A DNA stretch of 57,500 nucleotides, from NCBI RefSeq assembly GCF_964340395.1, contig NC_135567.1, forward strand, positions 18,735,306 through 18,792,805. Direction: 5' to 3'. Under the pieces are notes generated by a model. That model saw only the letters and a list, made by a program, of their open reading frames with translations, was not told the origin of the DNA and did not search any database. Every line of letters begins with the position of its first letter. Positions within the stretch are counted from its first letter, which is position 1. The translations under genes were made by a program, and so were the position numbers. Positions 47,466-57,500 of the stretch are shown in pieces. The DNA comes from Glandiceps talaboti (taxonomy: Eukaryota > Hemichordata > Enteropneusta > Spengelidae).

Positions 47466-47881
47466 TGCAGCTAGACGTAAACAGACTTGCTCAAGTCGTC
47501 GGCCTTTAATTTGTAGCCATTCTATATTTCAATAAAATCTTCTCTCTTTAAAAAAAATAGTTTTTTTGTGTATTTAAAGATAATTTGGGGTGTTGTGCTC
47601 TTTTGGGAATGAACCGATCAAACTCCCAGTGTGTCTCAGAGTCCAATCCCAATAAAAAAAAGACGGTGTAGGTACTGTCGTGTGTGGCGCTAAAAAAAAT
47701 CACCATGATGCACCGCGCACAACAAAGATGGCGGTACATTCGAAGGTGCTTTACCAAGCGGCTAGCTGTTTGACATTTATTGCATGTACGTTTATTGCAT
47801 GGCGGTAGCATTGATTCTACCATAAACCCTAGTTCCATTGTTATTGTGAGAACACCGGAAGGGGGTCAAAGACTATTTAAT
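47466..47881. promoter_or_regulatory. Possible two-way promoter
   Basis: Lies between two outward-facing starts. AAAGATGGCGGTACATTCG (about 47725) is a YY1-type word as at TTI2. No TATA box is obvious. Confidence 0.4.
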
Positions 47882-50772
47882 ATGGCGACCGCAGAAAATG
47901 GTGACTACATGTACGAAGGCATCGACGAGGCTTTTCCTTCAATGTCTACATGTCTACCACCCGGAAGTAAGAGATTTAAAGGATTTTCGGATGACTATTC
48001 TCCAAAACGTGACTGGACCGGATTTGATTCGGATTCCTCTGACTCCAGTTCGGATTCCCACAGTTCTTGCTCCACATTAAATTGTCCAGTTCGTCTAACA
48101 TATCATAAAAAGTTGTATGCATTCGAGTGGACGAATGAACAAACGACAATGTTACATTGGCACTGCGATAAATTTCCTCCCCTCATTTCCACATTTACTC
48201 GGAATGCCATGTCGAATCTCAATTTGCCTGGTAATGTCATCACCCAGGAATATCTGAAACGATTTTGTTTCAAGCCTGTCATGCAGTGGCTACTAGAGCC
48301 TGGGACGTTCGAACCACCCAAAATTAACAAGTTTGAAGTTAGTACTATAACTGTAAGTGAAGATGTGAAGAACGAAATAGTCCAAGAACTCGCAGGTAAT
48401 TCTTCAATAAAAGTTTAATTACATTTTACAAATTTGATTTTAAGTTTAATTTTAATTTTTTTTTGAAATTTTCTTTGAAAAATACTTCATATTATTATAT
48501 CAGACAGTATTTCATATTTACGTTTGCAATTTAGACAACATGCATTTCAATACACCATCACCTCAGTTGAAGTTGACTTGAGTTGAATTGAAAGTTGCTG
48601 AACAAATAAACTCACAAGCACTTGAATTATAAAAACAAAAGTTGAAACATTTCATGGTTTAGCCACTTGGAGCGCTGTTCAAAATGTATGGAATTTCTTG
48701 TAATTCATTGTATACTGAGTAGGAAAAAAGAGTTTAACTCAATGAATAAATTGCAAAACAAAAAAGTGAAATGTTTGTTATTGTATGTACAATAAAACAT
48801 TTCAGTCACTTTTTTTGTGTGCAATTTATTGAGTTACAAACATGGACTTGGCATATGTTGTTTTATATTGCAAGTATGAAAATATGGTAGAGCATTACAG
48901 ATGGGAAGAACAGGGGGGGGGGGGGGGGTAGTTGGACCCAAACATTTTTTAGGCATATTCATTAATAGAAGAGTACAAGTGGGAACATGTTAGAGAATGA
49001 GTGGTAAAATTCCTTGTGAACAGCACCCCTAGTGGCCAAACCAAGAAATCTTTTGTCTTTCTGGTAACTGTATCCTCACTACAGGTTCCTACTTTTGTAA
49101 GGTTGCAGTGGTTGTCATGGAGACAACATCCCATATCGAACTGAAGAATTTGACATATGATAGTTTACATGCCATAATCATGGTAAGTAAACCATTTAGA
49201 TTATGATATTCTTTTGTTTTGTTCCATCACCATCTGATGTTATAAATCTCCAAATATTGTTTTACCCAAGGTGCCACTGAAAACACCAAATTCTGATAAA
49301 AAAAGATAAAAGATTTCATAATTTGGCCTCTTGGAGTGCTGTTCAAAATTCTTTCTGACGCCTAAGTGAATACTTGTAGTTGAGCACTGTAGTGTAAATA
49401 CAGCCAGATATAATGTTACCACTGATTTTCCATGTTATTTTCGATATCATTTTCCATGTTATTTTCCTTGGCATTTTCCATATTATTTCCCATATTAATT
49501 TCCATGTCATTTTCCATGTTATTTCCCTTGGCATTTTCCATGTTATTTTCCTTGGCATTTTCCATGTTATTTTCCATATTAATTTCAATGTCATTTTCCA
49601 TGTTATTTTCCATATTATTTTCCATATCATTTTCCATGTTATTTCCCAGTGTACCTTTTCATAAAATCAGTAATCAAAACCTGCTGTAATGCTCTTTTAA
49701 GAACAGAGTTCTTGCATGCACGAGGGCGCTGTATTCTCAATTTCTTGTTTGCAGTCTGGAATATCCCTATTCTTGCTATAATGAACACCTTCACATGTTT
49801 GTCTTTTATGAATAGGCTATTCAAGATGTACCAAAGACATACTTAAGAAAAGTATCACCTGTATTCTCAGAGTGGTTGATGGTATACCAAGAGGATAGTA
49901 GCTGTACAGAAGAGAATGCAATCACTGCTGCTATGCATGACTTATTATCATTTCTATTCCAGAATGAAGAATTAGTCCCTCATGAACTCTACCAAATAAA
50001 GTAAGTAGATGTTTACCAGTTTATAATAATAATAATCTTTATTTATACTGGATAGCTCTTTAAGTATATAAACACTTGTCTCCCAAGAAGTCCAGTGAGG
50101 GCCATCCCTGTGAAATCATGAAATGGCTCTCCAAAATATAAAGTTGACGAAAATGCTTTTATTTTCTGGTGTGGTGTTTGCTTTAACAATTTAGTCAAAC
50201 ACTCACAGTTTGGGGAAATACAGAGACCTCTTTGTTTTTTCTTTAGATTCAAAGGAAGTACACGGAGGCAATTTGCTATGTGTGGGCTAAAACAGACTGC
50301 TGAAACTGATGTGGAAGTTAGAATTGTCAATGATGGACCCAACTACCCATCAGACATGCTGCATAATTACAAAGTGCTGACATTCGCAGAGGTATGTCTT
50401 CTTTTCAATATTAAAGTTGTGGAGTCATGAGGGGTGAATGGTTAGAGTGGCCGGCTTGGAATCTGCAGGTTGCAGGTTCAAGCCCAGTCGCTGCCTTTTG
50501 TTTCAGAGTGGCTGAAGTCCTTGGGCAAGATTTGAACCACGACTGTGCCTCAGTCAACCCAGCTGTATAATTGGGGACCTGGTAGGATAGAGGCTACAAT
50601 GTGAATGCTTTAATCGTATGCACTTATAAAGGCTGCAATGAATTGTATGCTCCTCAGGGAGTTGAAGAAATATAAAGGGTCATTGTGCCAATATAGATCC
50701 ATGCCAGGGGTAATAATTGTAAAGTGCTTTGAGCACAAAGTGGGAAAGTGTTATATAAAAAAAACACACATT

Positions 50773-50807
<35 letters not shown>

Positions 50808-51969
50808 TATTGTTATTATTATTATTATTATTAAATGATTGCAAATGCGGTATTTATTTTGGATTTTTAATTCTTCAGACAACTCTAGTGTCTTCTACTT
50901 GAAAAAAATGTGTAAAACAGCATCAAACAAATCGTGTTTTGTAACTCAATAAATTACAAATAGCAAAAAAGTGCGTACAAAGTTTATTATTGTACATATG
51001 TACAATAATATACAATAACAAATATTTTTAAAAAATTTTAATATTTCGCAATTTTTTTACTTGCAAACACGATTTTAGTGTAAGTTCTTTGACATCAGTT
51101 TTAATGTATGAAAATAGAGTTTTTTATCAATTAAACATTGAACATGAATACAGCGCCATTGCTCAAACTGAGGGTATCATCACCCCATTGTACTGTTTTC
51201 GTATTGTTCAGACATCAAGGAAAGCTGCTATACCTATACCAGGTATACCCCCAAGGTACACACAGACAGGAAGTAGAGCGCCACCATGGTACACACAGAC
51301 AGGAAGTAGAGCACCACCATGGTACACACAGACAGGAAGTAGAGTGCCAGCATGGTCAATTTTGGAAAGGCCAATTGTTAACTTGCTATGTTTCTGTTAG
51401 TCTAGAATTCAGTCATGTGATCCAGTCATGTGACCCAGTGTTGGCTCATGCCTTTCCCCTACCATGAAAAAGCATAGTAGAGTTGACAATAACACTTGTA
51501 TACCCCCAAAGTACACACAGACAGGAAGTAGAGCGCCACCATGGCAAACTTTGAAAAGTATTTGTGTAGTGCCCTAACACTTCTACTTTTGTACTTTCAG
51601 AATAAGGCCAGGCGATGTGACTCAGAAGCAGCGCACCCGGAAATGATATGTCAGTTTGTTGCAGCTGCAAAACACGCCCCTTTCAGTACCACTACTCATC
51701 ATATACTCTACAGTGTTTCCGCACATGGGCAAAATACCATCTTATTAACAAGAGCACATGTTTGGAAACAGTTGGTTGGAAGAGCAGCAAAATGTGCCAC
51801 AGAGGAGCCAGGATTTGAAAATTCTCATTTTTTGTATCGTGTTGTCGAGTACCATGACAACGAATGTTTTGATGTCTTTCCAATATTGAATATATACATG
51901 GCAATCAAGGCTACACTGTTACTACATCTGAAAACACATTTAAATAAAAAGTCAACATCCCAAGACTAA
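47882..51969 (+). CDS. Conserved-looking protein of unknown family, five exons
   Basis: Exons 47882-48395, 49085-49182, 49816-50000, 50247-50391 and 51601-51969 join with matching phases (1, 0, 2, 0) and GT-AG borders, giving about 436 aa. The ATG at 47882 (AATATGGCGACC) is chosen; an in-frame upstream ATG at 47780 is possible. The N-terminus is acidic and serine-rich (SDSSDSSSDSHSS near residue 60), followed by a basic/aromatic region, then mostly mixed helical-looking sequence. The last exon includes APFSTTTHHILYSVSAHGQN and ends with a basic tail. I see no signal peptide, membrane segment or known catalytic motif, and do not recognise the family. Introns contain foldback elements, a minisatellite and a CORE-SINE. 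Exon complexity, five consistent junctions and promoter context argue that it is real. A further small exon in 50392-51600 cannot be excluded. Confidence 0.75.
48640..48865. mobile_element. Foldback element family A, copy 1
   Basis: Hairpin with GAAATGTTTGTTATTGTATG / TACAATAAAACATTTCAGTC at its centre and AACTCAATGAATAAATTGCA / TGCAATTTATTGAGTT outside it. Shares these words with copies at 50860-51075 and 51985-52345. In intron 1 of the unknown gene. Confidence 0.65.
49418..49648. repeat. Degenerate 15/21-bp minisatellite TTTTCCATGTTATTT
   Basis: TTTTCCAT(G/A)TTATTT and TTTTCCTTGGCATTTTCCAT alternate about 15 times. All phases are largely stop-free on both strands (for example NME-N peptides), which is a composition artefact. 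Intron 2 of the unknown gene. Confidence 0.9.
50045..50200 (-). repeat. Dispersed repeat AACACCAC-CCAG, copy 2 (inverted)
   Basis: On the minus strand: AAACACCACACCAGAAAATA, CATTTTCGTCAACTT, and AGCCATTTCATGATTTCAC. Related to 42905-42995 and 52355-52430. In intron 3. Confidence 0.6.
50430..50832 (+). mobile_element. CORE-SINE, near full length
   Basis: tRNA-like head with A box (TTAGAGTGGCCGGCTTGGA, about 50443) and B box GGTTCAAGCCC (50474). Then a MIR/CORE-like block with GTCCTTGGGCAAGATTTGAA, GTGCCTCAGTCAACCCAGCT and GTATAATTGGGGACC. Then a LINE-type 3' end (TAATTGTAAAGTGCTTTGAG) and a (TTA)n tail (50770-50832). Related copies at 12.7-13.0 kb (minus) and 26.7 kb. In intron 4 of the unknown gene. 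Confidence 0.88.
50860..51078. mobile_element. Foldback element family A, copy 2
   Basis: Shares TTTGTAACTCAATAAATTAC, TTATTATTGTACATATGTAC / AATAATATACAATAAC, and CTTCTACTTGAAAAA with the other copies. Older and more diverged. Intron 4. Confidence 0.55.
51246..51545. repeat. 33-bp repeat TACACACAGACAGGAAGTAG, four copies
   Basis: Three tandem copies (51257-51355) of a 33-bp unit ending AGCGCCACCATGG, plus a fourth at 51510-51543. The outer copies are both preceded by TATACCCCCAA and followed by AA-TTTTG-AAAAG-like text, so a larger block was duplicated too. Ends 57 bp before exon 5. Confidence 0.85.
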
Positions 51970-51973
51970 TAAA
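51968..51973 (+). terminator. Polyadenylation signal overlapping the stop codon
   Basis: GACTAATAAAGCC: the TAA stop (51967-51969) is part of AATAAA. If used, the 3' UTR would be only 20-30 bases. Foldback copy 3 begins immediately after. Confidence 0.45.
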
Positions 51974-52350
51974 GCCATATATGGATGAGGATTAGGTATT
52001 TATTTTTGATTTTTTAATTTATATATTAATTTTATCATGGCTTCCTACTTGAAAAATTGATATGAAACAACATAGATGAAGTCTGTATTTGTAACTCAAT
52101 AATGTGCAAAAAGCTTTTAAAAATGTTTTTGTTTTTGTTTGTTTTTGTTTTTTAATGTGTAAAATGTTTGTTATTGTACATACAATAATAAACATTTGTC
52201 ACATATTATTAATGTTTTGATTTAGTTACAAACAAGGACGTGGTCTATGTTGTTTCACACTGATTTTTCAAGTAGGAAGCCATGATAAAATTGTTTTATA
52301 AATTAAAAATTCCAAAATAAATACCCAATCCTCATCCATATGGCCACTTT
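51972..52350. mobile_element. Foldback element family A, copy 3, about 375 bp
   Basis: Best copy. The left arm AAAGCCATATATGGATGAGG, then TTAGGTATTTATTTT and ATCATGGCTTCCTACTTGAA, is mirrored on the right by TTCAAGTAGGAAGCCATGAT, AAATAAATACCCAATCCTCA and TCCATATGGCCACTTT. Arms are about 130 bp with an AT-rich loop. No frame. Starts within a few bases of the stop codon of the unknown gene. Confidence 0.85.
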
Positions 52351-52354
52351 AAAG

Positions 52355-52430
52355 GGGAACACCACTCTAGGAAATAAAGACATTTTCTAAAAATGTTATT
52401 TCATTATTTTATATCACCAACAATTGCTTG
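52355..52430 (+). repeat. Dispersed repeat AACACCACTCTAGGAAAT, copy 3
   Basis: GGGGAACACCACTCTAGGAA, ATAAAGACATTTTC, then TTATTTCATTATTT. Abuts the right end of foldback copy 3. Confidence 0.6.
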
Positions 52431-53730
52431 TGATTTCAGGGATACGTCAAGTTGATCTCAGACCACTAACAAACAGACTAGCAACACCTATTGTATTAGG
52501 TGTGAATGGGGCTCTTAATCCCTCTCCCTACTGTCACGCTTACCCTTCAAAAATGCCCTTTGTTTTAGACTCTCTCCGAAAACTGTCGAGTGGTCTGAGA
52601 GTTGTTCTTGTGCCTTTATAGAGTATCTTTGCTATGGGCTATTGCATCATGGGAGTCAGCAGAAATAATATATTCATGTTTGAAGAATGAATATTCATAA
52701 GAGATGTTTACGTTAAAGGGAATAGGCAATTTCTTACCTTGTATTAGAACAAGAGATTTATTTGAAAAGCTAATAAAGACCCTAACCTTTTATTACCCTC
52801 AGTGAGGGAAGTATAGGTTATGTTTTAGTGATATTTCTCTGTCTGTGTGTGCGTCTGTCTGTGTCATCGTTTCTCAAAATGGCTCACCAGGCCTATTCCA
52901 AGGAAAGTAGATACACATATTCTTAGGCTATATGGCCGTTTATTTTCTTCCATGTAGGTGTAGCTTGTATCTCCCGTTGGACAAATCAAATATGTTGAAA
53001 GACGGGAGATACCATCTACACCGGCATGCAGAACCATTCATCACTGATAAGGAATAAAAACAAACAGATCCATTACAAAACCAATTGAACTTTGCCAACA
53101 ACACTGACGTCATCAGAAGGCACAACGCGTTACGAGGAATTGATCAATTTTTCTGTAATTGGAATAACAGTAAATAATATTAACAATAGTATATTATTGC
53201 CCTACAGAAAGTAATTGATTCATTCATGCATTCATTGTTCATTCATTCCTTCATTCATTCATTTGCATGCTCATTCATTCATTCATTCTTCCGAAACTCA
53301 TATTTGGAGATATTTTCCAGTCAGAAAATGTCATAGGAGGAACAGGTTGTTAGTCTATAGACATAGCAAGAAAAAAAGGAAGTCATTTCACCAAAGTCAT
53401 GCGAGACACTCAACAACGTAACAATATAAGTGGAAAATAGTGGCTAACGGACGTGATTTATCAACAGTCTATTTGAAACAGTATATGGCCGAGCTGCTGA
53501 AGTATATAACTTATTTTCAGTTGATTCGTTTGCTTGAAATTTGTATATATTTTGTCATTAATTTCAAGTTTCCGTCGTTTGTAATATTTACAGAATTCTT
53601 CATTACAGCTTTTAGTTGACACGATTGTGTCGTGTATCTTTGACCTTTTTTCCTTCTGATATTATTTACATTTTAATTTGTTTATTTTAATTTTTGGTAT
53701 ATGATATTTTGTATTTGATGTAATAATAAT
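52430..53730. other. Spacer between two convergent genes
   Basis: No supportable coding exon. Near 52790 a short hairpin ACCCTCAGTGAGGGAAGTAT is followed by TCTG-rich sequence. A (CATT)n stretch lies at 53213-53288. Confidence 0.5.
53213..53288. repeat. (CATT)n microsatellite, imperfect
   Basis: TTCATTCATGCATTCATTG and similar tetranucleotide runs with interruptions. Confidence 0.85.
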
Positions 53731-53731
53731 C

Positions 53732-53737
53732 TTTATT
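53732..53737 (-). terminator. Polyadenylation signal of cryl1
   Basis: AATAAA on the minus strand, about 105 bp after the CRYL1 stop (CTAAATAAAGATTATT). Confidence 0.6.
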
Positions 53738-53842
53738 TAGGGAAACTGCATCGAACGCAATGATTTATCAATGATATACAAGAGATTAACAAAATACAAG
53801 TCATCTTGTATATCTATAGAATTATCAACAATCCTGCCCAAG

Positions 53843-55270
53843 TCACTGTAGTTTTTCTTGAAATTCTTTCTTTAAAGTTGACAATGCGGTGAGTCTTTGA
53901 TCTCTTAGCTGACGTCTCTGTGCCAGTGTATCCAATGGCATGCTGGTTTCCATGGTTGCTGCCATCTTTTCAATCGCTGGTCCTTCAAATGCTGGTTTGG
54001 GGCCAAGGTCGTCAGCAATACTTGAATATAACGGAGAGTACAGTTCGTAGTACCGTTTTAAACCTGTATTGTAATAAGAAAAATGTGTTGATTGGACAAT
54101 AAAGATCACGTGCCACCATTAGCATTTTATGCACTGGATATGGAAGATTATCCAGAAAGCATTTCAAGAAGTATTTATATGATATTATCCTTACAATTTT
54201 TTATTGTGAAATGCAACAGTATTTTATTATTGAAACATTTCAAAAGTGATCGCTTTGTAGGTTGAGTTGTTATTAAATGAACGCTCTGCGTCTGCGCCAA
54301 TGGAAACGTTTGCCCTTTAATACGCCACCTACCGTCGGCATTTAGATGCATTGTTTCAAATGGACCAATGACAGCATACCTCATACCGAGTCCCCATTTC
54401 ATGCAAATATCGATTTCTTCAGGTGTTACCACTCCCTCCTATTGGTCAATTAAATCAAGTGAGGAGTAATGATATTATATATGTGATATCAATGATTTTA
54501 GAATTATTCAATTTTTAATTCAAAAATATCATCGTATTTCATATTCAGAACATTGAATATTTTCATCTGATCAAAATAAAGGCAATGATTAACATTGTGG
54601 GGCGCCATCTACGGTCGGAGTGTGCATAAAATCTAAATAAATTTACATATGCCTCCTATACTAACTCAAGTATCGGTTACCCAGACTACACTGGGACTGT
54701 CTGACTTCCGCCGCCGAGACACCCTGGGAGTATGCTACGTATACATAAGTGATTACAAAACAAAATGGCTGCGTGCAGAGGCTGCCCCACAAAATGACCT
54801 ATGTAGTAAATTCACATGGTAGAAACTCTGACTACTAAGAGTGGTTTGGTTCACAACAAAGGTTTCCAAAACGTTTATACCATGATTTCTGTAAAACTTT
54901 CTGAGTCTAGTGACATTTGCCACCTTATATTCCAATTTCTTACCAAGTCAATATTCATCACTATTTCTTGTGTTATGTGTACAACGTTTTTCCAGATTCT
55001 ACAGTACAGCAGAAGTCATCGCTCAGCCCGCAGTTGAGTCTGGATAACCATGACTAATACTAACCTCGACTAGTCTCAGAGATTCCATATTAATACCAGT
55101 CTGAATTCTGTTCAAGACAAATCCAATTTTCTCTTTAGTCATTGCTATTGGTTTTAAACCAATCTCCTCAAGCAATGCTTTGGTGTTTGTAACGACCACC
55201 TTATTTGTCCAGGGTGCTGGTACTATTTCAACATAGGGTAAATAGTAAGGTGGATTGGTCTACAAATATA

Positions 55271-55362
<92 letters not shown>

Positions 55363-56357
55363 TTAATTATGTTCACAGTTTCTGATTACATACAACTTCG
55401 ATTTTTGAAACTGTCTACTGACGTAAATTTCTTTAAGTACATTTTCTTAAACTGTTATGATATAGATCAGAGTAAAACCTAATAACGGGGCATTTTCGAC
55501 AGGAGAATGGTGCACGAGTATCCTGGAAGTTTCAAAATACAAAGCTAACATAAACTCTTCAAATTATTACTGTTCATATAAATGATGGCCCAGTACTGGG
55601 TCTCGGAAACATTACGCCGGGACACAACTGACCAGCCGTAGCCAAAATAAACAATATTTAAAATCGGAAGCTTTGTCCTGAGTATGGGGATAAAATCATA
55701 CATGCAGATATAGGTGGGTCAAACATAAACGCCTTAAGAAATCATGAGTCAACACTTTATTTGTGTTGAAGGGGCAGAAAACTGAGGTATCAGCCCCCCC
55801 CCCCCCCCCCCGGCTGGCATGAATGGCCATTGTGACGTATATTGTGAAATGGCTTACCGGATGTGACACTACACAGTTTTGACGATGTTTTAAGTTTTCT
55901 GTAAACAGAGATGGTATTAACCCTGAGGTAGATGATGATAACACAGTATAGTCTTCGGCAAGTTCATCCATCTGACAAAACACTTTCTTTTTCAACTCTA
56001 AATCTTCAGGAACGCATTCCTAAAAATAAATATATACATCATCATGTCAAATGTGTAGAAAGAATATTGTACACTTTGTTATGGCGACACCAGTAGACGC
56101 CATATTACCCCCTGTATCGTTATGTACCCTCGGGTTACTATGGTAATAGACGTCTACTAGTGAGCATGCTCTCATAGCCAGGCACCAAGTGCATGATAAC
56201 GAATCCTGCTGCTACAAATGTATCAATCTCAATACTCGTAGAAATATACTCTTTTCTCCTTACAGGTAGGAATATATAGTCAAAAGCTTGGTTGTTTAAT
56301 ATATTTAGTCTGTAGACCAGGAAAACAACAATCTATAAAATATTACACTCCCCTATG

Positions 56358-56414
<57 letters not shown>

Positions 56415-56699
56415 GGTGTGTGTATCTACATGCATAGCTGTTTTGTCCAAAACTATATCCTTACCTGTACATGTTTAGCTCCCTTGACGGCCAAAGCTAA
56501 ATCATCAACTCCTTGGATCAACTCATACTGTTGATCAGCTGACAGACTACCCTTCAGCAATCCTTTCTTTTCTAAATCTTGAAGCGATGATTGGATAGTA
56601 TCCATTGCTATGGCAACACGTGACGCATCAATGTCGTAAAGGAAGACATTGTAACCAGCACTTGCAAACAGCATTGCCCAGCTGTGACCTATAAGACCA
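53843..56699 (-). CDS. cryl1: Lambda-crystallin homologue, L-gulonate 3-dehydrogenase (CRYL1), exon 1 missing
   Basis: Cytosolic NAD-dependent enzyme oxidising L-gulonate in the uronate cycle; 3-hydroxyacyl-CoA dehydrogenase fold. Minus-strand exons: 56699-56465, 56019-55858, 55259-55065, 54438-54333 and 54063-53843, joined in phases 0, 0, 0 and 1, total about 306 residues (human 319). The first is the Rossmann domain: [20 protein letters not shown] with the acidic end LYDID. Next come [14 protein letters not shown] and [12 protein letters not shown], then [19 protein letters not shown] with the expected catalytic His and Glu, then [20 protein letters not shown], then [20 protein letters not shown]. 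The first exon would supply about 10-12 residues ending in the first Gly of the GxGxxG motif; it starts in phase 2 and was not found before 57500. The acceptor of the third listed exon uses a (TC)n tract. Confidence 0.93.
55274..55358. repeat. (GA)n microsatellite at a CRYL1 acceptor
   Basis: A near-perfect (GA)n tract of about 84 bp. On the CRYL1 coding (minus) strand it is (TC)n, ending about 15 bp upstream of the acceptor AG of the exon that starts at 55259. Confidence 0.97.
55793..55811. repeat. Poly(C) run
   Basis: About 17 C residues in a CRYL1 intron. Comparable G/C runs lie at 25243, 46690, 46886 and 48911. Confidence 0.95.
56359..56413. repeat. (GT)n microsatellite
   Basis: About 26 GT units, 50 bp from the donor of the CRYL1 exon ending at 56465. 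Confidence 0.96.
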
Positions 56700-56816
56700 C
56701 TGGAATTATATACATATACAGTTGTTATATTGATAGCAATAGATACTTCGAACATGGAACGCTCAATGACGCTACTCTCGCAAGCGAGTCTCGTATCTTT
56801 TCTTGTTGCCGTAATA

Positions 56817-56880
56817 GAGTAATTAGGTGTCGTAAAAAGTAATTAGGTGTCGTAAAAAGTAATTGGGTGTCGTAAAAAGG
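56817..56880. repeat. 20-bp tandem repeat, three copies
   Basis: TAATTAGGTGTCGTAAAAAG three times, with one A/G change in the last copy. Confidence 0.92.
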
Positions 56881-56884
56881 TACA

Positions 56885-57500
56885 TTGTGTTACAGTTATT
56901 CTACATCTATGAATGTAGTAATTATGTATAGTTTTTGTAGAAAATTACACATTCATCTTATTTACATATGTGTATTAATTAGCCTGGGCTATTCGTTGTG
57001 GGCAATGAATGGGCTCAAAATAATACAGGAAGAATTGATAGACAGAACTGACGCACGTGGCATCATATCGCGCCATGTCCTTGCTGACCTTATAGATTAA
57101 AGTACCCGCTCTTTTTGTATGAGCTGTGCACTGGACACAATCATATGATCCAAAAAAATGTAGCGTTCCCATGATGAATGGTAAATTAATACATAATCAG
57201 GCAATAAATAAAACTTGATAGTGAAGGAGACATGATGAATGAGTGCTAGTGCGTGATTGGCTTGTTTCCGGGGTTTGTTTTCTAAGCGAGAACAAAATGA
57301 TAGGTGTAGTTTTTTGGGGTTTTTTACCAGCTTTGCAATCTAGTAGTAGGAATTCTTGAGTGACGTTTATAATTTCAACCGTTAACGGGGAAGTAAAGCG
57401 TTTTACAGCATACTTGTCCCATTCAATTGAAAAGTTCATATCAGGTGTTAAAAAAACAGTGTTTAATTATTAATCCTGTACTCCACCTCAATCGGTAAAT
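56885..57500. other. Unassigned right end
   Basis: Should be CRYL1 intron 1 or upstream DNA. Short frames (for example 56885-57100 plus, 57197-57439 minus) show no recognisable domain. I see no CRYL1 exon 1. Confidence 0.4.

Noticed and set aside
49416-49664. NMEN-, HVIF- and MLFS-repeat frames on both strands
   Set aside because: Composition artefact of a TTTTCCATGTTATTT minisatellite inside an intron.
53105-53125. CTGATGA on the minus strand as a third hammerhead
   Set aside because: No paired stem II and no GAAAC follow it.
57197-57439. 80-codon minus-strand frame as CRYL1 exon 1
   Set aside because: It lacks the beta-strand and glycine ending expected before GLIGHSW, and its possible donor is weak and out of phase.

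Overview
The window is nuclear DNA from an invertebrate animal. Genes are split by GT-AG introns, they encode animal-specific families (an Evx/even-skipped homeobox, a TRIM-NHL protein, TTI2, a lambda-crystallin-type dehydrogenase), and the spacers are AT-rich and full of microsatellites, SINEs, foldback elements and minisatellites. The phylum cannot be fixed from the sequence alone. The long Evx C-terminal region resembles the chordate EVX proteins more than fly Eve, but a lophotrochozoan is not excluded. I see no bacterial features.

Region 1 (1-32 kb) is gene-poor and surrounds Evx (coding exons at 9386-9543 and 9769-10275, plus strand; exon 1 not found upstream). It holds long (GA)n, (ACAT)n, (ACAG)n and (TA)n tracts, a 53-bp satellite at 22.5-23.2 kb, old CORE-SINE copies, and at least 14 copies of an E2F-like TTGGCGGGAA word. 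Three short candidate exons (14027-14246, 16818-16908, 25973-26086) and a recursive-splice motif (17.08 kb) hint at one more plus-strand gene, unproven. At 27.58-28.17 kb a nested palindrome carries two head-to-head copies of a hammerhead self-cleaving ribozyme motif inside (TA)n tracts. This is probably a relic of Penelope-like or retrozyme-type elements.

Region 2 (32.3-42.9 kb) is a full 11-exon plus-strand TTI2 gene (about 603 aa); every intron phase matches. It has an in-frame 21-bp minisatellite encoding a seven-residue repeat, decoy copies of two splice acceptors, and introns loaded with 70/51-bp, 22-bp and pentanucleotide arrays. One of these is a giant inverted (CAGTA)n/(TACTG)n hairpin.

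Region 3 (43.8-52 kb) has an intronless minus-strand TRIM-NHL gene (732 aa), then a plus-strand five-exon gene of unknown family (about 436 aa). The latter is invaded by related foldback elements and a CORE-SINE. Its start faces a candidate minus-strand first exon, suggesting a two-way promoter.

Region 4 (53.7-57.5 kb) has the last five coding exons of a minus-strand CRYL1 gene (L-gulonate 3-dehydrogenase); its first exon lies beyond what I could identify, probably right of the window. The genes do not form one pathway: TTI2 supports PIKK kinase assembly, TRIM-NHL is a likely ubiquitin ligase, CRYL1 is a metabolic NAD enzyme, and Evx is a developmental transcription factor.
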